Origin: Cyanophora paradoxa
Taxonomy: Eukaryota > Glaucocystophyceae > Cyanophorales > Cyanophoraceae
Direction: 5' to 3'
DNA length: 64,000 nt
NCBI GenBank assembly: GCA_004431415.1
Contig: QPMI01000432.1
Span: forward strand, 372,001-436,000
Part shown: in pieces, positions 33,030-44,437 of the stretch
Layout: each line of letters opens with the position of its first letter
Position numbering within the stretch: the stretch's first letter is position 1
Made by a program: the position numbers and the translations under genes
The notes under the pieces: generated by a model
What the model saw: only the letters and a program-made list of their open reading frames with translations
Told to the model about the DNA's origin: nothing
Databases searched by the model: none

Positions 33030-33413
33030 GCCGCCCCTGCGCCGCGCGCTGCGAGCCCGGCCCGGCCCCCTGACCCTTGAAGGCTTCAGGCTTGATAATC
33101 CGATGATCGATATCAATGAATCTGTACAGCCGGGTAGCCTTCGGGCCGCCCTTCCTCTGCCTTGTAACCCTGCGCCCCCCCCCCGCCCGCGCCCTATGGT
33201 CCCCCCACGATCCCGCGCTTTTTGCATCAAAGAAAGCGCGTCGCGTTGATCAGAGTAAGCACAGAGCGGCGAGAGAAGGCTACCTACAGCTACGCGCGAG
33301 CCGCTAAACCGCGGAGAACCTACGGGCTAGAGGGGGTCCGATGTCCGGAAACGAAATGTAAAGATGACGCTACAAAGCGGGAAGCCCAGCTATAGCGGTC
33401 TTGGAAAACTCTC
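33030..33413. other. Convergent 3' UTR region
   Basis: About 380 bases between the NBR1 and STAND-gene stop codons. Lower GC than its surroundings (33090-33400). No gene seen. Confidence 0.4.
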
Positions 33414-36400
33414 CTACGAGGAGACCTCGACGGGGGCCGGGGCCGGGCTCGGGGAGGTGGCCGGGGCGGCGGCGCGGCTCGCGCTGCTGGCGCGGCTGCT
33501 GCTCCCCGCGCCGCCGCCGGCGCCCGAGGCGGAGGCGGCGCTGGAGTCGGCGCGGGGTCCGGGGGCGGCCGAGCCGTCCTCGCCCAGCTCCGCCCGGAGC
33601 GCGGAGGCCCCCGCGTCGTTGCCGACGGCCTCGTAGGCCTCGAGGAGGGCGCGGAGGATGGGCTCGCCGCCGGGCCCGCCGCACTGGCGCGCCGCCTCGG
33701 CCGCCTCCTCGGCGTGCTTGATGAAGGCCGCCGAGTCGCCGGCCTCGAGGTGCGTCTCCGCGAGGGCGAGGAGGCAGCGGGCGACGGGGAGCGAGGCGGG
33801 GCCGCGCAGGGCGCGGAGCGCGGCCAGCTGCTGGCGGTAGGAGCGGAGGGCCTCCGCGTGGCGCCCGAGCTGGCGCTGGAGCTCGGCGACGGCGCCGAGG
33901 GACGAGGCCGTCTCCTCGTGCTGCTCGCCTAGGCTCCGCTGGCGGGCGCGCAGGGCCATGAGGTGCGTGGTGAGGGAGCGCGCCGGGTCGCCCCGCCCGC
34001 GGTGCAGCGCCGCGACGAGGAAGTTGGCCGAGGCGACGCGGGGGTGGTCCTTGGATAGCGCCCCCTTGCAGATGCGCTGCGCCCGCTTGGCGAGCTTCAT
34101 CGCCCGGTCCAAGTCCTGCAGGTCGGCGGCCACGACGCCGGCCATGTCGTGCAGGCACTGCGCGACCCGCAGGCTCTCCTTCCCGCAGGCCGCCTCCAGC
34201 ACGTGCGCGCGCTCCTGGAGCGCGGAGAGGACGCCGGCCGTGTCGCCGCGGGCGTGGCACGCCCGCGCCAGCGCCGTGAGAAGGTCGCCGACGGCGAGGT
34301 GGCGGGCGCCGTGGGAGCGCTTGACGAGGGCGAGGGCCTTGTGAGCGGCCGCGAGGGCCGCCTCCGAGTCGCCCGCCGCGAGGTGCGCGGCGACCGTCTT
34401 CTCGTGGAGCCAGGGGCCCTCGGCGCCGCCCTCCTCGCCCAGGCCCAGCGCCTTCAGCCGCGCCGCGATCGCCGCGAGCGCCCCCGCCGCGTCGCCGCGC
34501 GCGAGGAGCAGCGAGACGGTCGCCTGCGCGGTGCGGGCGACCGTCGGGTGCCCGACGCCGAGGCGGCCGAGCTGCTCGGCGGCGGCGGCCTCGAGGACGG
34601 CGGACGCCTTGTCGAACTCGCCGCGCTCCGTGTGGGCGACGGCCTGCCAGTGGGCGACCTCGTCGGCCATGGAGGCGGCGGCGAGGCCGGCGCCCTCGGC
34701 CACGCCGGCCCGCAGCGCGTCCCGCGCCTTCTCCAGCACCGCCAGCGCCCGGTCGTGCTCCCGCTGGGCCACGTGACTACAGAATGAAGTCAGCTAAGAG
34801 GAAGGATAAGGTGGAAGAAGGAGCTAGGCACCATGCGGCGGTGGTGGCCATCGTCTGCGCGACGTCGCTGTGGAGGCTCCCCAGGACCTTGCGCTTCAAG
34901 GTCACCGCCAGGAAGAGCAGCGAGAGGGCGCCCTTCTGCATCTGCCCGCCGGCCGCCGCCAGGAGCGCGCCGGCCTGGGCGAGGGCGTCACCGGCCTGCG
35001 CCGCCTCCACCTCGCCGGCGTGCACCGCGCCGCCCAGGGCCGCCTCGAGCAGCTCGGGCACGTCGCAGCCGTGCGCGGCGGCCGCCGAGAGGTACGCGAC
35101 GGCCGCCCAGCGGTGCCGCGGGGCGTGCAGCGCCGACAGCGCCGCCGGCTCGGCCAGCAGCCGCACGACGCGCTCGTGCATGCCGGCCCTGTGCGCGTGG
35201 TAGGCGCCCTCGGTGGCGCGCCGCTCCGAGGGCGGCTGGGCGAGGAAGTGGGCGGCGAGCTCCTCGTGGGCCTTGCGGAGGCCGAGGGAGCCCTCCTCGA
35301 GGCCGCACTCGGCGCGGGCCGCCTCGGCGAGCTGCCGGTCGGCGAGGCAGAGGCAGCCGGCGCGCTGGGCGAGCGCCGGGCCCAGGGCGAGGCGCAGGGC
35401 GGCCCAGCGCGAGGGGGCGGCGGAGAGGGCGAGGAGGGCCTGCAGGTCGCCCTCCGTGAGGCCCTCCCGCGTGACGAGGAGGTACCCCAGCAGCCGCTGC
35501 ACCACTGGGGGGGGGGTTAGGGATGGGGGGGCGGAGCGAGGGCGGGGTACGGACGCACGCGCTGGGGTGAACTCGGCGCGCCAGCGGGCGATGGCGAGGG
35601 CGTAGAGGCGCGGGGCGCCGCCCTTGAGGGCCTCGGCGCCCATCGACGCGCCGGCGTCGCGGGCCGGCGAGCGCATCGCCTCGGCGAGGAGGCGCGCGCA
35701 GAGCGGGGTCATCTCGGGGGCGGCTGCGACGGCGGCGTCGAGGGCCGCGCGGTCGGCGCGGGCGGCGAGGGGCCCCATGTGGGCGAGGGCGACGCGGGCC
35801 GTCTCGGCCGGCTCGAGGGGCGCGATCTCGAGGCGGCGCCAGCCGAGCTCGCCGGCGCGCTCGACGAGGGCCGCCGAGGCGGGGCCCGCGCTGGACGAGG
35901 CGGTGAAGACGACGCGGACGTTGCGGGGGGCCTTGGGCGGCATCCAGGAGAGCCCGCCGGCGACGCCCGTGCCGTCCTGCACCTCGTCCAGGCCATCGAT
36001 GGCGAGGATGAGGCGCGGGGCGCCGGCCGCCGCGAGGAGCGCCGCGGCGCGCTGGAGGAACCCGGCGAAGCCGACCACGACGTCTTCGTCCGAGGGGACG
36101 GGCTCGGGCTCGGCGGGGAGCGACGGGGAGCCGACGGCCGCGGCGATCTCGGCGGCGGCGCGGCGGAGGATGGCGGAGAGCGAGGCGTCCTCGGAGCCGC
36201 CGCCCCCGGCGTAGTGGACGTGGAGGACCTCGCCCGCGGCGCCCGGCGACTGCCGCCGCCGCGCCGCCCACGCCGCCAGCAGCGCTGCCGCACCGAACCG
36301 CGTAAGCCAAGCCGAGGATTCGAATTCAAATTTGAATTCAAACTCGAACCGCTCTTGCCGGAGCCGGGCTCGCCGGTGACGAGGAGCGGGGTGGAGCTCT

Positions 36401-38042
36401 TGGAGTCGGCGTAGGCGTCGAGGGAGCGGAGGACGGCGTCGCCGCCCACGAGGATCTTCCGCCGCGCCTTCGCGAAGGCCTCGTGGCGCAGCCGCTCGAC
36501 CTCGAGCCAGGTGCGGGGCGCCGCCGCGGGGGGGTAGTCGCGCTCCAGAGCCGCCTCGAGGTCTCGGAGGACGGCCCCGCCGAGCTCGCCGATGCTCCCG
36601 AACTCGCGGCAGGCGGCCCCGGACTCGCCCACCTCCCGCTTCAGCGCCGCCAGCTGCCGCGCCGCGCTCGCACCCTGCAGCCCCGAGGCCGCCGGCGGCG
36701 TCGCCCCGCGCCCGCCGCCGCCGCCGCCCGAGCGCCGCAAGTAAAAGAACGAGCGCTTGAGGCCCGGGCGCGCCTGCGCCGCCCGCCGCCTTAGAAAAGG
36801 AAGCGAAAGGAGCGCAAAGGAGCGCTCGCCTTGGGCATGAGGGCGGCGAAGCGGGCCTCGATGTCCGTCACTGCGCGGTCCGCGAACTTGGCGATGGCGG
36901 GGAAGCGAGCCGCCGCCTCCTCGCGGGACGCGGCCCCGAAGACCTCCGCCTCCTCCGTCTCGACCGCCGCCGCCGCCGCCTCCATCGCCACCGCCGCCGC
37001 GCCCGAGCCGCGGAGCGGCGGGAGCGCCACGCGCGCGTTGCCGCCGAGGCCACCGCCCGACGACGTGCGGCGCAGCGGCGCGGAGGACGCGGAGGAGGAG
37101 GAAGGGCCGGCGGAGGGCGCATCGGGCCCGTCGGGCCCCTCCTCCTCGTCGTCGGGGCGCGGGAGCGAGCCGTCGCCGAGGAGGCAGACGAAGTACTGCG
37201 CGCGCTCGACCTCGGAGAGCGCCGCCTCCAGCAGCGCCCCGCTCTCCAGCTCCTGCTCGCTCACGCCCAGGCGCAGGTCGCACGGCCTGCTCGCGAGGGG
37301 CGCGCCGGCCCGTCAGCCGCAGAGGCGGGCGTGGGAAGGAAGAGGAGAGGGAGCGCACGCGAAGTAGAGGCCGCGGGCGGCGGCGAGGCGCTGGAGCTTC
37401 GGGTAGAGGAAGCGGCGCAGCTCCACGCGCTCCCGCTGGAACTCGGCGTGGCTGCTCGAGAAGTAGACCCGCAGCGTGCGGTCCAGCGGGAACGCCGCCC
37501 GCGGCTCCTTCGCCTCCGCCCCTGGCACCGGGCTGCTCCGCGCGGGGCTCGTGTGCGGCGAAGAGTTCGCGGAGCCGGCGCGTGACGACGGCCGCGATCC
37601 GCTCTTGGCCGGCGCGCTCCCGTCCAGGCCCGTCGCGGGGGCCGTCGGCGGAGTCTGCGCACCGTCAGGAAAGCGCTTCCTTGCTCGCCAAAAGCAAGCC
37701 AACGGACCTGGCCGCGGTCCCGGATGGCCAGGTTGCTCGCGTCGCCAGGGCCCTCGAGGACGATCAGCCTCCCTTCGGCGGGCTTGGAGCGCGACGTGAC
37801 AACGGCGCTGGGCGGCCGCGGCGGCCGCTGAGATGACGAGGCCGACGGTGCCTCCTCAAGCTTCTTTTCCTTGAAGCCCGAGACCGCCGCCTTGCCGCCT
37901 GTCCGCCCAAATTAGCTTCGGCCGCTTGGTGCGGGCCGCGCAGCTCGGCGGCGCGCGCCGCCTGGGCTCTTAAAGCGGCAGGGATAGCACCATTAGGATC
38001 TTCCACGTGCACACGCGCGCCCACAGCGCAAGCCGCGCCCAT
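33414..38042 (-). CDS. DUF4062-NACHT-TPR STAND ATPase (nephrocystin-3-like)
   Basis: Domain order from the N-terminus: low-complexity leader; a DUF4062-like region (LRVYFSSSHAEFQRERVELRRFLYP...ARGLYFA, then CDLRLGVSEQELESGALLEAAL, then ARPGLKRSFFYLRR); a P-loop NTPase with Walker A GEPGSGKS followed by ALLAAWAARR after an intron, and Walker B RLILAIDGLDEVQD; then at least seven TPR-like helical repeats from 34772 to the stop at 33414. STAND proteins with this layout work as scaffolds or sensors; nephrocystin-3 is ciliary. Exon junctions near 34773-34846, 35515, 36290-36350, 36786-36834 (GC donor) and 37262-37330 phase well. The 5' end (38042) is the least certain; the first 150 codons are not fully resolved. 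Confidence 0.72.
36322..36339. other. Perfect 18-bp AT-rich palindrome in intron
   Basis: GAATTCAAATTTGAATTC reads the same on both strands. It lies in the intron that splits the Walker A coding region of the STAND gene and is an AT island in very GC-rich DNA. Confidence 0.7.
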
Positions 38043-38304
38043 CTTGCGAGATGCGCCAGAAAGGGTGCGGTTGCAAGGACTAGTTGAGAGGGTCGGAGAC
38101 TCGCAGCAACCGGCTGGAGTTGTCAGTCGATGCTAGCGCTCCCTACCGAGCACACTCGCGGCTGTCGGCCGTGAACCCAACCGACGCACACAACGTTAAT
38201 TTAGATGCGGCAAGTCTTCTTCTCGTACCCCGGCCGAGCGAGTCCCCCCAAAACTTGCTCGAGCTCGTGCTAGGAACGTGCCTCCGCTACGCAAGCGCAG
38301 CGCG
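38043..38304. promoter_or_regulatory. Divergent promoter, STAND gene / SDR gene
   Basis: 262 bases between opposite start codons; presumed shared promoter and 5' UTRs. No motif recognised. Confidence 0.35.
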
Positions 38305-40161
38305 ATGCTCTCGGTGTCGATGCGCCCCGCCGATGTGGCGTGGTCCTTGCTCAACGTCGCGGCCAGCTTCGTGTTTTTCCTTCCCGGCCTTCTGATCGAC
38401 GTCCTCCTCGATCTGCTCTACAGGCGGCGCATCGATCCCACGGGGAAGGCGGTGCTCATTACCGGCGCCTCGCGAGGTGCCAGAGCCGCGCCAGGTCGGC
38501 GCGTACGCAGGTCCCGACCTTCAGCGCGCGCAGGAATCGGGGAACGAATGGCGCTCGATCTGGCTCAGCTCGGATTTCACGGCGTGCCTGCGCGGGCCCG
38601 CTGCTGCGCCTGCGCATGCCTGCGTTGACGAGTCAAATTGCGCTCACCTCCGGATCTATGAGCCATAACTTGCTACAGCATTCCAACCAGCAAATGCATC
38701 TGGATAATCTGGAATTCTACGCAGTGATCGGCACGGCGGAGAGCTTGGAGGACGGCGATGAGATACGGCGGCTCTCTGAGCGCCTCCAATCATCCATGTC
38801 CGGCCAAGTGGGTGAGCCTGCCTCCTTTCTCCGGCTCACGCTCCTAATCGGCGTCGCTCGCAGACGTCATAGTGATGGACACGCGGTCGGACCAGAGCGT
38901 GCAGGACGCGAAGAGAATCGTGGAGGACATCGTGGGCGACAACGGGCTGTACGCCGTGTGCGCCGCCGCCCCGCCCGCTCCGACGCCCGTCGCCCTCAGC
39001 CTGCTGACGCGTGCGACGTGCGCGCAGGGTCAACAACGCAGCTGTGCAGGTCCGCGGCCCTCGGAGCGTATCCGCGTGCGCGTTACGCCTCGCGCCTGCA
39101 ACGTCGGCTCCGCAGCGCTGGGGCGCCGCCGAAGGGGACGACATCGCCGCCTGCCGGGACCTCTTCGAGGTGCACCGCGAGCCGCGGGCCTCGGAGCCGC
39201 GCGCGCGACCGGCAACATCGCCGCCGCGCGCGCAGACGAACTTTTGGGGATACGTGCGCGTGACGCGGGCGTTCCTGCCGCTGCTGCGGAAGAACCGGGC
39301 GGCGGCGCGGCACGTCGTCTTCATGAGCTCCGTCGAGGCGTTCCTCCACCAGCCGGGGTGACCGCGCGCGCGCTCCGCAGACGAAGAAGAACGTTCCCCG
39401 GCGCTCGCCCTCTCGTTTCCCCGACTCCGCTCTCTCGCGCGCGCGGGCGCGCAGCTGGGGCTTCTACTCGGCGAGCAAGGCGGCGGTGGAGGCGTGGGCG
39501 GACGCCCTCCGCCGCGAGGTCTCCCGCCTCGGCATCCGCGTCCGCCCTCCTCGCCTCGGCCCGCCCCGCATTCCCGGCCCGAGGCCCGCCCCCGCGCAGG
39601 TCAGCCTCGTCAGGCCCGGCTTCACCGCCACCCGCATGGCCCGCCTGCCCGCCCGCCTGCCGCCCCGCGCGGATCAAATTAAATTCGATCCCGCAATTAG
39701 ATCTGGGGCCAGCTGGCTGCGCTGGACACGGTGCAGAAGGAGGTCGCCTCGGGCAAGCCGACCGCCCCCGTCGCCGGTGACACCGCCAAGTACAAGGGTC
39801 CGCCCCGATTCGATCCGCTCCGATCCAATCCGATTCGATTTGATCGGGTTGAAGGGCTGGAGCCCTCGGTGGTGATGGCCTACTCCGACCTGGAACGTGA
39901 CCTCATCCGCAACTTCCAGGGGCCCGGTGCGCGTACCCCCCGCCGCGCCCCCGTCCCGAACCCCTCCTGAAGGCTGGCTTACTCGCAGGGGCGCGCTTCC
40001 TGCGGGCGGACCCGCGGGTTCCCGTGGCGGCGGTTGTGGACGCGCTGCTCCACACGCGGCCGCGCCCGCGCTACGAGACGGGCCTCGACGCCCGCATCAT
40101 GGCCGCCGCCTCCCGCGCCCCGGACGCCCTCCAGGACACTTACTTCCGCGCCCTCATCTGA
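38305..40161 (+). CDS. Membrane-anchored SDR oxidoreductase (SDR9C/RDH-like)
   Basis: A short N-terminal hydrophobic segment ([26 protein letters not shown]) precedes the cofactor motif [22 protein letters not shown]. Exons resolved: 38305-38476, 38534-38581, 38725-38811, then from about 38865 onward [51 protein letters not shown], the catalytic Ser in [13 protein letters not shown] active-site motif, [13 protein letters not shown], and a C-terminal part ending QDTYFRALI (stop 40161). The layout (NFWG, FLPLLR, VRPG) is that of retinol, steroid or 3-hydroxybutyrate dehydrogenases, which use NAD(P) and are often bound to the ER. The substrate is unknown. Two introns appear to be GC-AG (38582-38724; another after the codon for Met in TATRM). 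Confidence 0.7.
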
Positions 40162-40313
40162 GCCGCCGGCGCCCCAGCCCGCTCACCTGAGCACGCCCCG
40201 CCTCCTTCCCGGGCCCCGGCCCGGCGGGCCCCGCGTCACACTTCACTCAGGCTTGGTAAATGTGCTGTACAGAGAAAGGACAAAGAGAGGGCCGCTGCGG
40301 CCTGGCTTCGGCG

Positions 40314-41136
40314 CTACCAGTCGCCGGTGATCTTCGTGTCGACATTCGCGTAGTTTGGGTTCAGCGACTGCTCCTGCGGCGGAAAAGTCAGCTCAAACGG
40401 GCAGCTCCGGGGTTGGGGCGGGGGTCGGGGCCGGGGCGTGGGAGTGGGCGAGCCTGGTAGTACTCGGAGGTGGTTTCGGTGTGGACGACGTTGCCCAGCT
40501 TCTCCTCGATCTCCCTCGTGACCTCCGCGCACGAGCGGCCCACGATCCCCGTCACCTGCGAATGGGACTCGCCGAGTCGGCCGCGGAAGTCGATAGGGGC
40601 GCGCCGGCCGCGCCGCGCCGGCGGCGCGGCGACGTCCCCGTCGCACCTTCTCCTCGACGCGGCCATCCGGGTGGATGATGAACCTGCGCCCGCTTCAGAC
40701 CGGGCCGCGCGGCGACGCCCGCCGCGACGCCGGCGCACTCGAGGGTCTCGATCTTGTTCACGCTGCCGTTGTCGCCGCTGCTGGAGCTGCTCCAGCTGCT
40801 CTCGCTCGACGAAGAGCTACTGGAGTTGCTCCATTCGCTGCGCCCGGTGCCCTGCAGCTAAGCCGCTGCGGCCACGTGCAACATGCATTGCTGGCGGCGG
40901 CGCCAACGGGCGCACCTGCTGCCGAAGACGGTGAAAGGCACACCTGCCTCAAAGCGGACGCAAGGGCCTGCCGCGGCGCCGTCAACGCGGACCGGGGGAT
41001 GGCCAATCATGTACGCACGGGTCTGGCGCGTTGACCGGTTGAGATTGCCGCCGACGTTCACTCGACGCGCAACGATGAGCGGCGACGCCTGGGTGCGCCC
41101 AGGGAGGCTGCAGGGGGCGAGGAACGCGGCCGACAT
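40314..41136 (-). CDS. DUF2997 protein with plastid-type leader
   Basis: Five exons (41062-41136, 40739-40851, 40647-40683, 40454-40555, 40314-40373), 128 residues. The core reads NKIETLEFIIHPDGRVEEKVTGIVGRSC-AEVTREIEEKLGNVV, then TETTSEYYQ, which I recognise as the small DUF2997 family common in cyanobacteria (pattern IxFxIxPDGRVEExVxGxxGxSCxExTxxIExxLGxVxxTExTxEYY). The N-terminus MSAAFLAPCSLPGR is Phe-containing and lacks an ER signal, like the atpC leader, so import into the plastid is likely. A Ser-rich insert (SSSSSSSESSWSSSSS) separates leader and core; the C-terminal extension EQSLNPNYANVDTKITGDW is outside the family core. The last intron (40374-40453) has a GCTCGC donor. Function is not established for the family; gene transfer from the plastid ancestor is the simplest origin. 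Confidence 0.75.
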
Positions 41137-41283
41137 CGTTGCGGCTGTACCCGTCCCGTCCTGCAAAATAGCTTCCGTAGTTCCCGAAACCCACCCTAGC
41201 ACGCAGCCTGCTACTCTTTTAGCACTCGCCCCGACCCAGCCAGCGCGCACCGCCGATCCGCCAGCGCTCCAGGGATCGGCCCA
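41137..41283. promoter_or_regulatory. Divergent promoter, DUF2997 gene / 41.3 kb gene
   Basis: 147 bases between opposite start codons. Presumed bidirectional promoter. Confidence 0.35.
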
Positions 41284-42422
41284 ATGGAAAGCCCGGAGCC
41301 GGCGCCGGGGGATCTAAGGAGAGCCAAGAGCGTGCAGGAGCTAGCACAAGACTTCTTGAACGAGCAGAAGAGACGCACCCGAAAGCACCGACACAAGCAC
41401 CACAAGAGCAGGGGCCCCGGGCTCAAGGGCCTGGTCTCGCCCACGCCGGACTACAAGCGTGACGTGCGCGAGCGCGGCGCTCTGCTTGTGTGCGGGGCGG
41501 CCTCAGCTGACGTCCCGGCGCAGGTCGCGTACCAGGTTCGCGGATGCGCTGGCACGGGGCACTTAGCTGGGCGCCCGCGGGGCCCCGGCCCGCCCCCGCG
41601 CGGCTCTTTCTCGTCCCGTCATCATCGATATCGCGCAAGACAGCGCCTTTGACGCTCGGGGCGGCGGCAGATCTCGAGGTACAGGAGTGACGGGGGCGTG
41701 CCCTACCAATCGGCGGCGGCGCGCGGGTTCGGGGAGCTCGAGCGCTCCCTCAGCAGGACGCTGCCCGAGGTCGAGGTTCGGTACCGGCGCGAGGAGATGC
41801 AGAGTGCGGCTACGCCCCCCCGCCTCCCCCGCCTGGCCCTGCGATGCGATCCGCTAAGCGGCGGCCGGCCGGGGCAGACGTCATCATGTCGAAGGTGGGG
41901 AGCGGCCACTGGAACAAGGACGCCGACGTGGTCGCTGCGATTCAAGGGAAGTCGCCGACCCGCGAGGACATCCTCGCCAGCGTCGCCACCATGCGGCGCG
42001 CCGGCGCCGGCCCTCCCGCCTTGCATTGCAATTGCAAGCCCGCCTTACACCTCGTCCTCCAGGGCCGAGCGGCTGTCGAGGGCAACCAAATCGCTACCGA
42101 AGCTCCCCTACGTCCACATCGGCGACGGCGGGGGGATGACCATGGACTCGTGCGCCCCCGCCCGCGGCCCGCCCGCCCCGCCCCCGCCCACCTGAGCTGC
42201 CCCCGGCCCCGCAGGTTCCGGGGGTACATGCCGAAGGTGCCGAAGGTGTACAAGGACACGATCCGGGAGCTCTCGAAGGAGGTCGAGATCCCCCACGCGA
42301 ACCAGTCACTCGTCGGGGAGGGCTTCGCCCGCACAGCGTACGGTACGTCCCGCCCCATCAGGGGCCAGGGCGCAGCCCGTCCCGCAGCTGAAGCCCGCCC
42401 AGGTGGTGTGTACGTGCGCTGA
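41284..42422 (+). CDS. Unrecognised basic protein, 226 residues
   Basis: Six exons with continuous phase: 41284-41463, 41671-41803, 41878-41995, 42063-42149, 42215-42342, 42388-42422. The protein begins MESPEPAPGDLRRAKSVQEL. A His/Lys/Arg-rich stretch follows (KRRTRKHRHKHHKSRG), then VPYQSAAARGFGELERSLSRTLPEVEVRYRREE, GHWNKDADVVAAIQGKSPTREDILASVATM, LPKLPYVHIGDGGG and GYMPKVPKVYKDTIRELSKEV. It has no signal peptide, membrane segment or enzyme motif that I recognise. The intron at 41996-42062 lacks any GT and must use a GCGCGC donor if the model is right. It could be a cytoskeletal or chromatin protein, but I have no evidence either way. Confidence 0.6.
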
Positions 42423-43551
42423 ACCGGCTCCCCAGCCCACTGCACCCACCCATGCCCTGGACCTAATTAGACCTTGGAGCTGGCCCCTTGTCCAGCTTGG
42501 CCAGCACGTCGAATCCCACACTCGCATGTACATAATCGTACATGAGACGCTCTTCTGATACAGCCTACGTTTTGCAGTCGACTGCACATCACTACGAGCC
42601 TAAGTGCACTTAGGAACTCTAAGCGCGCGGCTGCCATGCCCTGGGGACCCGCCATGCAAGTGGCGCCCCGCCTGTTGCCCGGCCCTGTGTCAGTAAGAGC
42701 TCGCCGCAAGCGTTAGCAGCGCGTAAGCGTTCGTCGCCGCCGCCGCCGACGCCGGTTGCAATTGAGTGCGCGCCACCGCCGTCGCCGCGCCGTCGGGCCC
42801 GGGGGATGGCATGCTGTTCAGGCCCAACTTCTGGGTCCTTCGCTCACGCTGCTCACCGCAGACTTGGGACCGACTCAGCGCGTTGTGCGCCGCCGCCGCC
42901 GCGCCGCCGGGGATGTTCTGGGTCCTTCGCTCGCGCTGCTTCTGCATCGTCTGCGTCGGCATAGCTAAGTCTTCTCCTGCGATACATGGCTGCAGGCAGG
43001 CTGCAGGCTGGAAGCTTCTGGGCGGGCTGGCCGCCCTGGCCTCAGATCCCGGCGGCCAGTCCTTCGCTCGCGCTGCTTCGGATCGGAACGGCTCGAGGGA
43101 CTAGAGACTTCCCGAATTCGAGCCGCCGCCGGTTGTGCGCCGCCGCCACCGCGCCGACGAGCTTCTAGCAGCTGCTCCGGCCGCGCATACGCTCCTTCGT
43201 CCGTCGCTCGCGCTGCTCGCCGCAGATAGTTCGGCCGTGCTTTTGGCCATGCTCTGGCAGCTCTGCTGATTTTGCTTTTCTCGGCTTGGCTCGCGAGACT
43301 TCGATTCTAGACGACTCAGACGACTCTGAGACGAGCTCCGTGGGGGTAGGGCTCCCTTCGTTCGCGATGGGCAATTTGACGCACTGAAATCCGGGGTACG
43401 GCCACGATTGCGTTTGAGGCCTGCGGGGTTAACGTCACGGTTCCTCTTACCTCCCCCGCGCGCGCCCAGCACGCGCATTCTTGCAGTTGTCTTCTGCCTC
43501 CTGCCTTCTGCAGTTCTGCTCGCCTCGCCTCCCGCCGACCCAAAGACAACA
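42423..43551. other. Intergenic with degenerate repeats
   Basis: More than 1.1 kb without a supportable gene. It holds four copies of a CTTCGCTCGCGCTGCT-type motif (see separate entry) and GCCGCC-rich stretches that create short open frames with a repeated EQRERRT peptide on the minus strand; I regard those as non-coding. Confidence 0.4.
42831..43220. repeat. Dispersed direct repeat, about four copies
   Basis: Copies of (C)TCCTTCGCTCGCGCTGCT at about 42835-42853, 42921-42940, 43059-43077 and 43193-43214, some flanked by TTGTGCGCCGCCGCC and by CTCGCCGCAGA. Spacing is irregular, so this is probably a decayed local duplication rather than an active element. Confidence 0.55.
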
Positions 43552-44437
43552 ATGGCCGCCCTCTTCAAGGCTTTCGTCAAGGGTGCGCCGCGCCTCCGTC
43601 GCCGAATCCGCCCGCCTCCGCCGTCTCTTTCCGATAAGATCAGCCCTATCCGCGCGGCCCGCGCGCAACTCCCGCCGGCCGTCAGCCGCGCCATCGCCGC
43701 CGCAGCGGCCGCCGGCGGCGTCGGCATCTAGATCGCGCAAGCGCGGGCCGCCGGCCGTGCAAGTGGACTTTTCCGCGCGCACCTCGCAACCAAGCGCCGA
43801 CCTCACTAGGCCTTACAGCTGCCGCCACTCCCGAACTGGCACACCACCTAGCGCACGCGCGCGAGCGACCGCCGATGGCGGACGCTGATCGCGAGTTTCT
43901 TGCGATGCGCAGACGTCGCTCACGCGCCGGAGCTCGTCCCCCTCATCATCCCCGTTGCCCTCGCCTCGGGCATCGGCACCTACGTCGCCCTCCGCAAGGT
44001 CACCGGCTCCGAGGCGAACGACATCTCGGTCCGCCCGCCCGCCCGCCGCTCTTTGCTTCACGAATCGCAACCGTCTAACGCGCGTGCGCCCGCAGTTCAC
44101 CAAGGACATGCAGTTCGCCAACAACCAGTACGCCCACATCGCCCCCAGTGCGTCCTTCCCTCCCGCCCCTCGCGCGATCCCGACCTTGGTCGATTCGGCG
44201 GCGCTGACGGTCTTCTCCCCTTGCAGTGAAGGAGCTGCGCGGCTACTCGGGCCGCTGGTTCGGCATCATGTCCTCCATCCCCGAGGTGCGAACGAAGCGC
44301 GGCGGCCCGCGCCTTCGATTCGATCTGAGCTGATCTGAGCTCACTCGCCCCGCGCCCCGCAGGAGTTCCAGGAGGAGAACATGGCCAAGCTCCGTGCCGA
44401 GGCCGCGGCCAAGCGCGCCGCCAAGGCGAACCTGTAA
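43552..44437 (+). CDS. NDUFA4/B12D-like mitochondrial subunit
   Basis: Five exons (43552-43582, 43913-44028, 44096-44147, 44227-44285, 44363-44437) encode 110 residues. The protein starts MAALFKAFVKDVAHAPELVPLIIPVALASGIGTYVALRK. That is a short basic start, then one membrane segment after a PELVPL motif, as in the NDUFA4/B12D (MLRQ) family of small inner-membrane respiratory subunits. FTKDMQFANNQYAHIAPMKELRGYSGRWFG follows on the soluble side. The charged C-terminal helix (EEFQEENMAKLRAEAAAKRAAKANL) is longer than in animal NDUFA4. Phases are consistent at every junction. Family assignment is moderate; the strength lies in the PEL-x-PL plus single TM pattern. Confidence 0.65.

Noticed and set aside
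42690-43380. Minus-strand frames with repeated EQRERRT peptides as a gene
   Set aside because: Peptides follow directly from the DNA repeat CTTCGCTCGCGCTGCT, with no splice sites or conserved domain.
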